Numbered from the stretch's first letter, positions 7,231 through 16,918 are shown. The stretch is DNA of 64,000 bases from Gammaproteobacteria bacterium (GCA_018826295.1 JAHJZX010000033.1:44936-108935); one strand, 5' to 3'. The notes: a model not told the origin generated them from the letters alone. A program made the numbers and translations.

Positions 7231-9468
7231 ATGGTGTCAAAGGAAACAGATGAAGATTTTCTGTTTTTAGCAGAAGACGAGCCGGCCGAATCCGGTGAAG
7301 GACACAAGCTGGGTGAATGGCATCTGTTAATCGTCGATGACGATGAAGAAATTCATACCGTAACCAAGCTGGCGTTAAGCGACTTAACCGTATTGGGCAA
7401 GCAGCTGGTGTTTCATCATGCCTATTCCGGCGCTGAAGCTATTGCCTTTCTCAGCCAGCATCCTAATACTGCCCTGGTGTTACTTGATGTTGTCATGGAA
7501 TCTGATGACGCTGGTTTGTTGGTGGTGCAACAAATTCGTGATCAGTTGCAGATGGATGAAGTACGCATAGTACTGCGTACCGGCCAGCCGGGCTATGCGC
7601 CGGAAGAAAGCGTTATTAAAGAATACGACATCAATGATTATAAAACCAAAACCGAGCTGACCCGCAGCAAGTTGGTTACGTCAATCATTGCCTCGCTTCG
7701 CTCATACCAGCAAATCCGCACTATCAATCAAAGCCGGCGCGGTTTGCAAAAGATTATCAATGCCGGCGCCAATTTGCTTGAGCAACACTCATTGCATGAG
7801 TTTTCCGAAGGTGTCGTCACGCAAATCTCGTCGTTGATTGGCCTGCATGCCGAAGGTGTGCTGTGTGCGCAAATTGAAGACGACGGCAGTACCAGCGACA
7901 ACATCTATGTGTTAGGTGCCGCCGGGCACTATGCCCCTTATATTAAATGCCAGCTGGATCGTCTGGACAATCAGCGTATTGTCAGTCAGATCACCAAATG
8001 TCTGCATAGCCGCCAGCACCTGTTTACTGACCAGGATACGGTGTTGTACCTGGGTAACGATAAACATTGTGCAGCGGTGTATATCGAAACCAACCGGCCA
8101 ATTGAAGATTTAGACCGGCAGCTGATAGAGGTCTTTCTCAGTAACATCTCTATTGGTTATGAAAATGTTACCTTGTTTCAGCAGTTAAAACACGCAGCCT
8201 ACATCGACCCGCTAACCAAAACCCCTAACCGCAACGAATTTATCCAGATACTGCAGGACACCAGACGTTACGAAGCGCTGCACAGTGTTGCGGTATTGAT
8301 TGATATCGATCATTTTTCTGATGTAAATGACGGTTTAGGTCAGGATGTTGGTAATGAACTGCTGATAGCCGTTACCTATCGTCTGATTGAACAATTTGGT
8401 GCCTGTGCGCAACTTGGGCGAATTGGTGCCGATGTGTTTGGCTTGGTCGGGCCTGAGCATGAACTGACGCCGGAACGTTTACAGGACGTATTTGCTGAGC
8501 CCTTCCATGCTTCAGAACATGCGTTGCAGGTTAATGCCACCTTTGGTTTGTGCCGCTTAACCGATACGGCTGAGCAGGGGCTTACCATTCTAAAACATGT
8601 TTATATCGCGCTTAATAAAGCGAAAAAACATTATGGCCAGAATTATCAGTACTATCAGGCTGATATGGAAGATGAAATGGCCGAGCGTCTGGCAATGCTG
8701 CGTATGTTGCGACAGGATTTTGCCCAGGGCCAGTTACAATTGTGGTATCAGCCACAAATATCTTTGCAGACCAAACAGGTTGTTGGCATGGAGGCATTGC
8801 TGCGCTGGCCGCAGGGTGATGGCCAGTATGTGTCGCCGGCAATTTTTATCCCGTTGGCGGAGTATTCCGGCCTGATTGTTGAAATTGGTAGTTGGGTACT
8901 GGAGCAGGCCTGCCTGCAAATTAAACAGCTGGAAAAACAAGGTTTTAGTGGTTTGCGTATTGCTGTGAATGTGTCAATGCCACAGTTTCGTAATCAGGGT
9001 TTTGTGCAGTCTGTTATCGACTGTGTGGGCCGGTATCAGATCAAGCCTGAATTACTGGAATTGGAAATTACTGAGTCGGTGGTGATGGATGAGCCGAAAA
9101 TAGTAATTGAAGCGCTGCAAAAGCTGAAGAGTTTTGGCATTAAGGTGGCGATCGATGACTTTGGTATTGGCTTTTCATCGTTAAGCTACTTACAGCAGTT
9201 GCCGTTGGACAGAATTAAAGTCGATCGGGCGTTTATCCGTGATATCGATCAGGCTGCCGGTGAGGTTATTGCTGAGACCATTATCAGTCTGGGTAAGCGG
9301 CTTAATCTGTCTACTATTGCCGAAGGCGTTGAGACTGCAGCGCAGGAAAAAGCCATACTGGCGATGGGCTGTGATGAGGTTCAGGGCTTTATGTATGCCA
9401 AACCTATGCCGCCTGCTGACTTACTGCAGTATCTACAGCAATCCGCTGCGAAGCCAGGCCAGGGTTAA
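7231..9468 (+). CDS. cyclic-di-GMP phosphodiesterase, REC-DUF3369-GGDEF-EAL
   Basis: A 745-residue response-regulator phosphodiesterase. The receiver (about 27-150) has the phospho-acceptor D86 in LVLLDVVME and ends with the DINDYKTKTELT segment that leads into a DUF3369 GAF-like sensor region (about 160-320). The GGDEF domain (335-480) is catalytically dead, reading GADVF at 399-403. The EAL domain (495-735) keeps E521-A-L-L-R-W and the DDFGIGFSS loop with D642/D643, so c-di-GMP hydrolysis to pGpG is expected. The dead GGDEF may act as a GTP or allosteric sensor. The start has a weak AGGCAGAG site. A partner kinase is not adjacent, though the degenerate sensor lies two genes upstream. Confidence 0.9.
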   Translation: MVSKETDEDFLFLAEDEPAESGEGHKLGEWHLLIVDDDEEIHTVTKLALSDLTVLGKQLVFHHAYSGAEAIAFLSQHPNTALVLLDVVMESDDAGLLVVQQIRDQLQMDEVRIVLRTGQPGYAPEESVIKEYDINDYKTKTELTRSKLVTSIIASLRSYQQIRTINQSRRGLQKIINAGANLLEQHSLHEFSEGVVTQISSLIGLHAEGVLCAQIEDDGSTSDNIYVLGAAGHYAPYIKCQLDRLDNQRIVSQITKCLHSRQHLFTDQDTVLYLGNDKHCAAVYIETNRPIEDLDRQLIEVFLSNISIGYENVTLFQQLKHAAYIDPLTKTPNRNEFIQILQDTRRYEALHSVAVLIDIDHFSDVNDGLGQDVGNELLIAVTYRLIEQFGACAQLGRIGADVFGLVGPEHELTPERLQDVFAEPFHASEHALQVNATFGLCRLTDTAEQGLTILKHVYIALNKAKKHYGQNYQYYQADMEDEMAERLAMLRMLRQDFAQGQLQLWYQPQISLQTKQVVGMEALLRWPQGDGQYVSPAIFIPLAEYSGLIVEIGSWVLEQACLQIKQLEKQGFSGLRIAVNVSMPQFRNQGFVQSVIDCVGRYQIKPELLELEITESVVMDEPKIVIEALQKLKSFGIKVAIDDFGIGFSSLSYLQQLPLDRIKVDRAFIRDIDQAAGEVIAETIISLGKRLNLSTIAEGVETAAQEKAILAMGCDEVQGFMYAKPMPPADLLQYLQQSAAKPGQG

Positions 9469-9483
9469 GCTCACCCCGGCCTG
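9455..9483. terminator. Possible shared hairpin between convergent genes
   Basis: CAGGCC at 9455-9460 pairs with GGCCTG at 9478-9483, extended by GGGT with ACCC. It overlaps the end of the phosphodiesterase gene and lies just beyond the acetylesterase stop. No T-run follows on either strand, so terminator activity is uncertain. Confidence 0.35.
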
Positions 9484-9489
9484 CTTAAA

Positions 9490-10239
9490 CTACAGCAGCT
9501 GCCGATACACATAGCGCGCCAGTGGATGTTGCTGGCGCGCTAACTCCGCGACAAAAAACTGAGCAACCTTAGTAGCACCCTGCAAAGTAAGGTGGGTGTT
9601 GTCGGTTTTGCCATCGGGAAACTTTTGATATAGCCCGGCCGGCACCTGAATAAAGTAAGGCTGGCTGCCATCTGTCCCCAGTTGTTGCCAGAAATCACAA
9701 CTTAGCTGCTGTAAATCAAAAAAACTAACACCAGCTGTAGCCGCTACCTGAGCTGCGGCCTGGGCATAAGCGGCTAAATCACGCTTAAGGCTGCCATCGG
9801 CAGCAAAATTACGCCGGCAAATTGAGCTGGCCAGCATAGGCGTGGCGCCCCGCTTACGCACATCGGTAATAAATTGGCTTAAAAACGTCTGATAATCGCT
9901 GTCGGCTGCGGCAAAGCGCGCCGGATCGGATTGTTTGGAGTCGTTATGACCAAACTGGATCAACACATAGTCACCTTCCGCCAGGTCACTTAGTAACAAC
10001 TGCCAGCGGCCTTCATTAAAAAAGCGCCGGGTACTGCGGCCATTGGCGGCGTGATTGATAACCGTCAATTGCGGTAGTAAAAACTGCGGTAATAGCTGGC
10101 CCCAACCGCGCTCGGGGTAGGCCAGGTTGGTTTTATCTGACATAGTCGAATCGCCAACCAGGTGTAGGGTCAGCGGTGGCGGCTCTGCAGCCTGAGTGGG
10201 TAGCAGCAAACTTAAGCCCAGTAAAAATAGTGCTTTCAT
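9490..10239 (-). CDS. rhamnogalacturonan acetylesterase-like SGNH hydrolase (CE12)
   Basis: A 249-residue secreted esterase with a signal peptide (MKALFLLGLSLLLPTQA). The SGNH blocks are GDST (nucleophile Ser), the NHAANGRST block with its conserved Gly, GHND (block III Asn) and DNTHLT (catalytic Asp and His). Length and motifs fit carbohydrate esterase family 12, which removes acetyl groups from rhamnogalacturonan or pectin in the periplasm or outside the cell. A longer frame exists, but the signal peptide and the ATGA overlap with the upstream pectinesterase stop fix the start. It is last in the minus-strand pectin operon. Confidence 0.9.
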   Translation of the reverse strand: MKALFLLGLSLLLPTQAAEPPPLTLHLVGDSTMSDKTNLAYPERGWGQLLPQFLLPQLTVINHAANGRSTRRFFNEGRWQLLLSDLAEGDYVLIQFGHNDSKQSDPARFAAADSDYQTFLSQFITDVRKRGATPMLASSICRRNFAADGSLKRDLAAYAQAAAQVAATAGVSFFDLQQLSCDFWQQLGTDGSQPYFIQVPAGLYQKFPDGKTDNTHLTLQGATKVAQFFVAELARQQHPLARYVYRQLL

Positions 10240-11243
10240 TGATACGCCTCTACTTGTTGTAATAGCCGTTGTAGCTGTAGTTCCGGGTCCCAGCGGCCGG
10301 CAAAGGTCCATTTTGCGCCGATCTGCTCTGGCTTTAGTTCTGCGGGTGAGTGGCTTTGCAGCCACGGATATAGTATCTGCCGGCTATCTGCATGGCTAAA
10401 GTAATACCGATCACCCCAGGCGTTAGCCCGGTTGCGATCGGGCTCGGCCGGGTAAGTGTGGCGAAATATCGGCTTGTCGGCCATATTGCTGCTGTACTGG
10501 TTATTAATCAGATAAAACTGGGCGTCATAGTGGCGCCGGCCCAGCATAAAGCCCGCTACGCCGTCAAAGCGTGAATCCCGCACCACTAATTTTTGTGCTG
10601 GGTCTAATTCACCGTCATGCCATAAGGTGGCGTAGGCTTTTTTATTGATAAAGGTGCTGTTACTAAAAAACGCCCAACCGCGCGGGCACACCATATCGGT
10701 ATGGCCTTCGAAGTAGCAATTATGGTGATAATACATACCATCGGTTTTATTCCACAGGCTTAAGGTGTCGGCACCTCCGGCAATAATACGGCAGTTAGCG
10801 GTGATAATACGGCTGGCTTGCTCGAAGCCGCGTACAGCGAATTGATGTTCGTTGTCACCAGTCTGCTCACCATAGCTGTTAACTATGCTGATATTCAGCA
10901 GCGCTATGTCGCTGGCGCGGATATTTACCACAGCCGCGCCCCAATCGCTGGGATGCTGCTTTAACCAGTTGCTTCTAAGCTCTGCAACGCGAATTTCGGT
11001 GTTGTCCATTCCTGCGCCAATCAGCGCGACTTTATTGCGGGTCAGATAAATCTTCTCGGTATAGACACCGGGGCCAATCTGAATAATGGCCTGCGTATCG
11101 TTGTCGGGCAGGCTGTTAATCGCCTGCTGAATGCTGCGAAACGGCGCATCGCCGCTTTGCGCCACCTGCAGGCGAATGATATCGGCGGAGCTGGCTGTGC
11201 TGATAAACAGCAGTAGGATGCAGAACAGAAAGGCTTTTTGCAT
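10236..11243 (-). CDS. pectinesterase family protein (CE8)
   Basis: A 335-residue secreted right-handed beta-helix enzyme with a signal peptide (MQKAFLFCILLLFISTASSA). Pectin methylesterase landmarks: FRSIQQAINSLP, GVYTEKI, a GGADTLSLW block equivalent to the usual QDTL, EGHTDMVCP carrying the catalytic Asp equivalent to DFIFG, and LGRRHYDA equivalent to LGRPW. The QDTL Gln reads Ala and DFIFG is DMVCP, so this is a divergent branch whose substrate, possibly methyl-esterified oligogalacturonide, is uncertain. Upstream start codons would bury the signal peptide, so the ATG at 11243 was chosen. It is coupled by overlap to the CE12 gene. Confidence 0.85.
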   Translation of the reverse strand: MQKAFLFCILLLFISTASSADIIRLQVAQSGDAPFRSIQQAINSLPDNDTQAIIQIGPGVYTEKIYLTRNKVALIGAGMDNTEIRVAELRSNWLKQHPSDWGAAVVNIRASDIALLNISIVNSYGEQTGDNEHQFAVRGFEQASRIITANCRIIAGGADTLSLWNKTDGMYYHHNCYFEGHTDMVCPRGWAFFSNSTFINKKAYATLWHDGELDPAQKLVVRDSRFDGVAGFMLGRRHYDAQFYLINNQYSSNMADKPIFRHTYPAEPDRNRANAWGDRYYFSHADSRQILYPWLQSHSPAELKPEQIGAKWTFAGRWDPELQLQRLLQQVEAYQ

Positions 11244-11290
11244 ATTTTTGATTCCAAAAAAGCAGCCGGCTGCAAGTTTTAAGCATCTGA

Positions 11291-11393
11291 CACGAACCGG
11301 TTTACCCACGCCAACACGCCGTGAATACGTCCTTGTAGGCTCGATTCAGGCATCCATGCCTTCAACGGTTAGCTTAGGGTAAGCCGGTTCTCG
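11291..11393 (-). repeat. Intergenic palindromic repeat, subtype A copy 1
   Basis: A 103-bp unit between the CE8 and GH105 genes, nearly 90% identical by eye to 31551-31653. Its ends are inverted: CGAACCGGTTTACCC against the complement of GGGTAAGCCGGTTCTCG. The interior holds ACGCCGTGAATACGTCC, which on the other strand matches the core of subtype B. It carries no frame and was probably spread as a REP/MITE-like element. Confidence 0.85.
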
Positions 11394-11429
11394 TTCAGGT
11401 GATTTACCGGCTAAACACAGGAAGAAGAT

Positions 11430-13898
11430 TTAGTTAGTAGCAAGCAATTTCGCTATTTGCACACCCGCCATAATAAAGGGCCCGTTAGCTTTGGCGTCAT
11501 TACGAAACACCGGCTCGCTCATGTAATACTCGTAACTGCCATCGCGGCCAAAGCCTAAGCCTGCTACCTGGCAAGTATTAACCAGGCTTACGCTGTTATC
11601 CGGATGCAGCAGAATAAATTCATCTATCAGCCCCTGATAAGCTTTGATAGCAGTAGCTTTGTAACGCGGCGGCAGATAGCCGTGGTTTACCCCCTTGGCA
11701 AAGAAGTAAGTAAACATACTGCTGGCTGACGATTCTAAATAGTTACCCGCTGCCTGGGGCTTATCTAAAATCTGATACCAGGTGCCGGTTTGTGCATCCT
11801 GCACCTTGACCAGAGCGTCGGCCAGTTCAGCGCTCATATCCAGCAGTGGCTGACGCAATTCGGTATGCTGCTCTGGAATAATCTCCAGCACATCCACCAG
11901 TGCCATTGCCAGCCAGCCTAAGCCGCGGCCCCAGAACTGACCGGCCAGGCCAGTGTCCTTATCGGCCCAGGCTTGCGCACGGGCTTCATCCCAGGCGTGG
12001 TAATACAAACCGGTGTTAGGGTCACGCAGTTTCGCCCGACTGATGCTGAATTCCTTTACTACCTCGTCAAAAGCATGGCCCTGCTCAAAAGCCTTAGTGT
12101 AATTGGCCAAAAAGGGCATGCCCATATAGACGCCATCTAACCACAGTTGATGCGGGTAGATTTTTTTATGCCAAAATGCACCCTCTGCAGTGCGCGGGTG
12201 TTCGGTTAACTGTTTACGCAGTAAGTCCAGCGCTTGCTTGTACTGCGGCTTGGGGGTGCGCTGGTATTCGCGCAGCAGCATATTGCCGCTGTTTAAACTG
12301 TCGATATTGTAGTTGCTCAGCTTGTAGGTGCGGATATTGCCATCTTCAGTGATAAACGAATCGATAACCTCGCTCAGCACCTGCTGCCACTTTGGATTGG
12401 GTCGCAGTTTTAGTAAGTCATCATAAGCTTGCAGCTGCAAGCCGGTGGTGTATTCCCACTTGCTGGGCCGCTGGCGCTCATAATCCCAGCCACCATAGGC
12501 ATAAAACGGCGTTTGCCGGCTCATTTCGCTGGCGGCTAAACGCTCACTCCAATCCAGAGCCACTTCGGCTGTCAGCGGTTGGGCTTTTTGCTGCTCTGAC
12601 AAGGCCGTTTTTAACCTTAACCTGGGAGTCAGTGTAAGTTGTTCTACTGTCTGCTGCAGATAGGCGACAAACTCGGCTTCAGTTTGAATGCCACCCGGTT
12701 CGCCGTCCCAGGCTGACAAAAAGTAATACTCCAGTGCACTACCTGATGGCGTCAGCACGGCGACGTGGCTGTTATCATCACTGGTAATGGTTTTTTTTGC
12801 ACCGTGTTTAAATAAAATCGCCATACCCAGCTTGTCGTTGCCACCGGTCAGGGTTTGTTCGCCCCAGGTTGCCAGGTAAGTCCAGCTATGGCCTGGAATA
12901 TCCTGTTTGCCTTGTAGTAGTGTGGTATTGGGCAGCTTAACCAGGCCAATGGCAATATTGTCCAGCGGCTCGCTCAGTGACAGCCGGGTATGTACCAGCC
13001 GGCTACCGGCAGTCATTGATAAGTTAGCGGTTAATTGGGTGGTTTTGCCGGCAATTTGCCAGTCTTTGTATTGAATTTGCAGCGCTGAATACAAGGCGCC
13101 GTTTTCAATGACTTTAGCGCTATGGCCACTGACGCTGGATACCAGCTGCACTTTGTCACCGTCCCAATAGCCAAAACCACCAGCCCCGAGTGATTTGCCA
13201 ACTTTTAGCAAATCCATGCCCCAGTCGGCCATTTGATGATAAGACTTATAACCATCCAGCCCGACCTGCTGCAGCACTGGCGCGCCAGTTTTATTGCCAA
13301 AGACGTCAAAGCCGTTGCGCCAATCAAGGTAAATACGGTAACCGACTTTATCAGATTCTATGCCCGGGCCTTCGTAGCGGATCCATTCCGAATGATCGGT
13401 ATATTGCGGCGGTGGGGTTAGCTCAGTGACGTTTTGAAACTGGCCGCCAATATACTTAGCGTCTTGCCACTGACCGCCGACCTTGTGTGAGATTTCAGCC
13501 TGGGTACGCTTAGGCAACTGCTGAGCGTTAAAGCGCGCACTATCGTTAACAATGCGCAGCGGTTTGTGCTCAGCGGCGGTTAATTCAAACTGTAATAACA
13601 GGGTATCTTTGGTGCCATCGCCGCTATGGTCTATCAGTTGTGATGCGACAGTAGTGTCGCCGGCAAGCGCCACCAATGCCTGTGCCTGCTCTGCGTTGAC
13701 ACCAAGATCGCTAAAGGGCAACAGCAGTGTTTGCTCATGTCGGGCAAAGCTGGATGGATTACTGACACTGAGGTTGGCAATGTGGTTGTCGCTGCCGGCT
13801 GCGGCCGGTGCTTTAACCGCAGGCTGTGGTGAGCAGGCGCTGACAACAGCGGCGATGCTGAGGCTTAACAAGGTTTTGCCAAAAAGAATGCGGGCCAT
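11430..13898 (-). CDS. DUF4861 - GH105 unsaturated rhamnogalacturonyl hydrolase fusion lipoprotein
   Basis: An 822-residue two-domain lipoprotein. The ATG at 13898 gives a short signal with a lipobox ending VVSAC. Residues about 40-440 match DUF4861 (DWRNGFDVFGNKT, QMADWGMDLLKVGKSLGAGGFGYWDGD). Residues about 460-815 form a GH88/GH105 barrel with KWEYTTGLQLQA, YPHQLWLDGVYMGMPFLA and FWGRGLGWLAMAL, the last typical of YteR-like enzymes. GH105 enzymes hydrate the unsaturated uronic acid at the non-reducing end left by pectin lyases and release 5-keto-4-deoxyuronate, the substrate of KduI in this locus. The function of DUF4861 is unknown. Confidence 0.88.
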   Translation of the reverse strand: MARILFGKTLLSLSIAAVVSACSPQPAVKAPAAAGSDNHIANLSVSNPSSFARHEQTLLLPFSDLGVNAEQAQALVALAGDTTVASQLIDHSGDGTKDTLLLQFELTAAEHKPLRIVNDSARFNAQQLPKRTQAEISHKVGGQWQDAKYIGGQFQNVTELTPPPQYTDHSEWIRYEGPGIESDKVGYRIYLDWRNGFDVFGNKTGAPVLQQVGLDGYKSYHQMADWGMDLLKVGKSLGAGGFGYWDGDKVQLVSSVSGHSAKVIENGALYSALQIQYKDWQIAGKTTQLTANLSMTAGSRLVHTRLSLSEPLDNIAIGLVKLPNTTLLQGKQDIPGHSWTYLATWGEQTLTGGNDKLGMAILFKHGAKKTITSDDNSHVAVLTPSGSALEYYFLSAWDGEPGGIQTEAEFVAYLQQTVEQLTLTPRLRLKTALSEQQKAQPLTAEVALDWSERLAASEMSRQTPFYAYGGWDYERQRPSKWEYTTGLQLQAYDDLLKLRPNPKWQQVLSEVIDSFITEDGNIRTYKLSNYNIDSLNSGNMLLREYQRTPKPQYKQALDLLRKQLTEHPRTAEGAFWHKKIYPHQLWLDGVYMGMPFLANYTKAFEQGHAFDEVVKEFSISRAKLRDPNTGLYYHAWDEARAQAWADKDTGLAGQFWGRGLGWLAMALVDVLEIIPEQHTELRQPLLDMSAELADALVKVQDAQTGTWYQILDKPQAAGNYLESSASSMFTYFFAKGVNHGYLPPRYKATAIKAYQGLIDEFILLHPDNSVSLVNTCQVAGLGFGRDGSYEYYMSEPVFRNDAKANGPFIMAGVQIAKLLATN

Positions 13899-13979
13899 AA
13901 AATACCTGTTATTACAATTCGTGCGTCCTGGCTGAATAAAACCGGCCTTCCGTGGCTCAGGGTTTTGCGGGAAAAACAA

Positions 13980-14005
13980 CACTGCTATGCCGGAGCATAG
14001 CAGTG
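13980..14005 (-). terminator. Hairpin between TonB receptor and GH105 genes
   Basis: A perfect 11-bp stem CACTGCTATGC / GCATAGCAGTG with a 4-base loop lies 19 bp after the TonB receptor stop. On the minus strand it is followed by GTTGTTTTTCCC, a weak T-run. It probably attenuates read-through or protects the receptor mRNA 3' end, making receptor levels higher than those of the enzymes. Confidence 0.6.
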
Positions 14006-14023
14006 GCGATATCAGCGTTCAGC

Positions 14024-16789
14024 TCAGAACTTATACTGAGCGCCCAAATAGTACTGGCGGCCGGTAGCATGATAGTAAGTTAAGCGGTTGCCGCTGGAGT
14101 CTACCCATTGATCATCCACTTCGTCAGTCAGGTTCAGCGCTTCAAAACTGAGCTTCCATTTTTCAGTTAACTGATATGACACTGAAGCATCAATATTACG
14201 GGTGGCATTAGTGCCTTCCATATCGTTGTTATTACGGCCGATAGCGTTGGTCAGGTAGTCTGAGCGGTCAGCCAGCGATATGCGCGCACTGAACTTATCG
14301 TCTTCGTAATACAGCGTAGCACTGCGGGTTGATTCAGATAAGCCCTGTAAGTCACGGGTGGCCAGGATGCGACCGTCGGCATTGATGTAGTCCATCTGCG
14401 CTTTAACATAGGTGTAGTTTCCGATAAAGCCAAAGCGATCCCAGCCCTCAGGCAGGAAGGTAAACGGCATCTGGTATTGCACTTCAAAGCCATACAGGTT
14501 GCCACCTGGTGCATTAAGTGGCGTATTGGTTTGCCATTCAATGTTTTCGTTACAATCCGGGCCATAACCCGGGCCGGCATTACAGGCATCAATCGCCGCC
14601 TGCACCGGCAGGCCGGTTTCGGTAAACAGTTTGGTTTCACGCAAACCCTGGACATAACTGTCGATATCTTTACGGAACACCGCGACACCCAGCAATGACT
14701 CATTGTCAAAGTACAGCTCTAAACCCAGATCATAGGTTTTTGCTTTGGTCGGCTCTAATGTCGGGTTGCCACCGCTGACGCTGCGGGCGCCACCTGATAC
14801 CGATACCGACACATTTGGCCGGATACTGCCCAGGCCGGCACGAGCCATTACTTCGGCATAACCAAAGCGGATAATCACATCGTCCAGCGGTTCAAATACC
14901 AGGTTTAATGACGGCAGGAACTCTTTGTAATCGTGCTTGGCGGTAATTTGTTCATTGCTGCCGCCCAACGTAGCCCAGGCAGTGGAAGACTGTTCGGTTT
15001 TAACATAGCGGCCACCAATGTCGCCGCGAACAGTGGTATCGCCAAATTCGGTTTCAAATGCCAGTTGCAGGTAGGCACCCAGGGTTTTTTCTTCGGCGGT
15101 GTAGTTATCTACCCTACGGTTATCGGCGCTGACCGCAAAAACGCCGCTGTTGCTGTAAATATCATAGGCGGCATCGATGGCGGCCAGATCCGGCACCAGC
15201 CAGGCGCCTTGTGAGCCTAAACCGGAGTTGTAGCTCATAATCAGCTCCGGTGTCATCACGATGCCGGCATTATTTTCGCTGGAGCGCCGAGCCTCGTAGG
15301 TTTCAAATTCAAAGGCTTTGTAGTGCAGGCCGCTGCGTAGTGTCAGATTTTCATTTAACACATACTCTAAATTCAGCGCGGCGTTATCAAAGGTGTTTTC
15401 TGCGCCGAGCGGACGCAGGCGTACACTGTTGGTGCTCCAGCCGTTAGGATCGAACACGCCGGCACCAAATACCAGCTCAGGTGCCTGGCGTTTGGCACCG
15501 CGGTAGTCGTAGCTAAAATCGACACCGGTTTTTTCCATCACGACAGTGGTTTGAATTGGGTTATCAAACTCAGACTTGGCGCGGCCAATCATGCCATCAA
15601 TTTTCAGGTTGTCACTCAGCTGATGCTGGCCACTTAAACTAAATTGCAGGAATTCAGTACCCAGCTCGTCGTAACGGTTTTCGTTGCGCACGGTAGCGTT
15701 TTCAAATGAAGCGTAAGTTACGGTATTGCTGCCATCCACCTCGTAGTCCAGCACGTTCATCCGGCCGGCCTGGCTGTTACCGTTTAAAATGCCCTGGGTG
15801 AAAATTTCATTACGGGTAGAATCGTCTTTCGAGTACAGGATATCCAGATTAAAACGGGTTTCCAGCGTGGGTCTAAATTCAAACGCTGCAGCGGCACCGG
15901 TGCGTTTTACACTGTGAGTGTACGAGTCGTAGCGCGGTAAACGCGGGCGAAAACCATCATTAATGGCGGCCAACTCGGGGGCATCAGCATCGCCACGGTA
16001 GCTGCCAAAGTCGTTTACGTTGTCCCAGCGTACTGTGCTGGCGCCTTCATCTTTTACATTGCGCTCAGACATCGCCAGGGAAAACAGTGCACCAAATTTG
16101 CCGTCGGCAAAGATATTGCTGACTAAAAACGAGGCTTTCGGATCCACTTCTTCAGATAAATCGTTGTAACCGGCCTGCATGTTGGCTGCAAAAGTAAAGC
16201 CGTCATAGTCAAACGGGCGCGCAGTGCGCAGGTCTACCGTGGCACCGAGTGAGCCTTCTTCCACGTTGGCCGATGCCGTTTTGCGCACTGTCAGCTCGCT
16301 GAATAAGTCTGACGAGAAGGTGTTAAAGTCAAAACCCCGGCCGCGGTTGGCACCACCTATGGCATCAGTGCCGCCGCTGGTAGACTGGGCTTCCATACCG
16401 TTAATGCGTACCCGGGTAAAATCCGGGCCCAGGCCGCGTACCGAAATCTGCCGGCCTTCACCGGCAGCACGGCTGATTGCCACACCCGGAATGCGCTGTA
16501 AAGATTCGGCTAAGTTAAGATCGGGGAAGTCGGCAATATCTTCGGCTTTAATGGTATCGGTAGAGCCGGTTTCAAAGCGTTTTTGGTTCAGGGCGCTGGC
16601 TAAACTACCGCGAAAGCCACCGGTAACGGTGATCACTTCGATCTCGTCTTCCTGCACTTGCGCCGTTGTTTGTGGCTCTGCCTGCTGAGCTTGCAGTGCC
16701 GGTGCTGTGCCAAGAATAGTTGCTAAACCGGCCAGTGTAAGCGCCCGTACCAGTTTAGTCGGGCGAAATTGCGTGTTGCGATAAGCCAT
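14024..16789 (-). CDS. TonB-dependent receptor, TIGR01782-like, for pectin oligomers
   Basis: A 921-residue outer-membrane importer. A signal peptide is cut near residue 35 (ALQAQ). A TonB-box-like segment EIEVITVTGG is followed by the plug (DFPDLNLAESLQRIPGVAISR, GEGRQISVRGLGPDFTRVRINGM) and a beta-barrel ending in an aromatic residue (YYLGAQYKF). The plug type is the one widespread among carbohydrate-linked receptors of Alteromonadales and Xanthomonads. Position at the head of the pectinase operon and the operator pair in its promoter suggest that it imports oligogalacturonides. That substrate is inferred from context. The upstream gap is shared with divergent kduD. Confidence 0.92.
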   Translation of the reverse strand: MAYRNTQFRPTKLVRALTLAGLATILGTAPALQAQQAEPQTTAQVQEDEIEVITVTGGFRGSLASALNQKRFETGSTDTIKAEDIADFPDLNLAESLQRIPGVAISRAAGEGRQISVRGLGPDFTRVRINGMEAQSTSGGTDAIGGANRGRGFDFNTFSSDLFSELTVRKTASANVEEGSLGATVDLRTARPFDYDGFTFAANMQAGYNDLSEEVDPKASFLVSNIFADGKFGALFSLAMSERNVKDEGASTVRWDNVNDFGSYRGDADAPELAAINDGFRPRLPRYDSYTHSVKRTGAAAAFEFRPTLETRFNLDILYSKDDSTRNEIFTQGILNGNSQAGRMNVLDYEVDGSNTVTYASFENATVRNENRYDELGTEFLQFSLSGQHQLSDNLKIDGMIGRAKSEFDNPIQTTVVMEKTGVDFSYDYRGAKRQAPELVFGAGVFDPNGWSTNSVRLRPLGAENTFDNAALNLEYVLNENLTLRSGLHYKAFEFETYEARRSSENNAGIVMTPELIMSYNSGLGSQGAWLVPDLAAIDAAYDIYSNSGVFAVSADNRRVDNYTAEEKTLGAYLQLAFETEFGDTTVRGDIGGRYVKTEQSSTAWATLGGSNEQITAKHDYKEFLPSLNLVFEPLDDVIIRFGYAEVMARAGLGSIRPNVSVSVSGGARSVSGGNPTLEPTKAKTYDLGLELYFDNESLLGVAVFRKDIDSYVQGLRETKLFTETGLPVQAAIDACNAGPGYGPDCNENIEWQTNTPLNAPGGNLYGFEVQYQMPFTFLPEGWDRFGFIGNYTYVKAQMDYINADGRILATRDLQGLSESTRSATLYYEDDKFSARISLADRSDYLTNAIGRNNNDMEGTNATRNIDASVSYQLTEKWKLSFEALNLTDEVDDQWVDSSGNRLTYYHATGRQYYLGAQYKF

Positions 16790-16918
16790 CTGTGTTCACC
16801 TCGTCCTGAATTGACTTGTTGTCGTAGCCGGAGTCATGCCCGGCTTTAAGTATTTTGTCGGAGCAACGTGAGTCTGCTCCCTGTCGATTTGCTTGTTTTG
16901 TACTCAGCTTATATGCTT

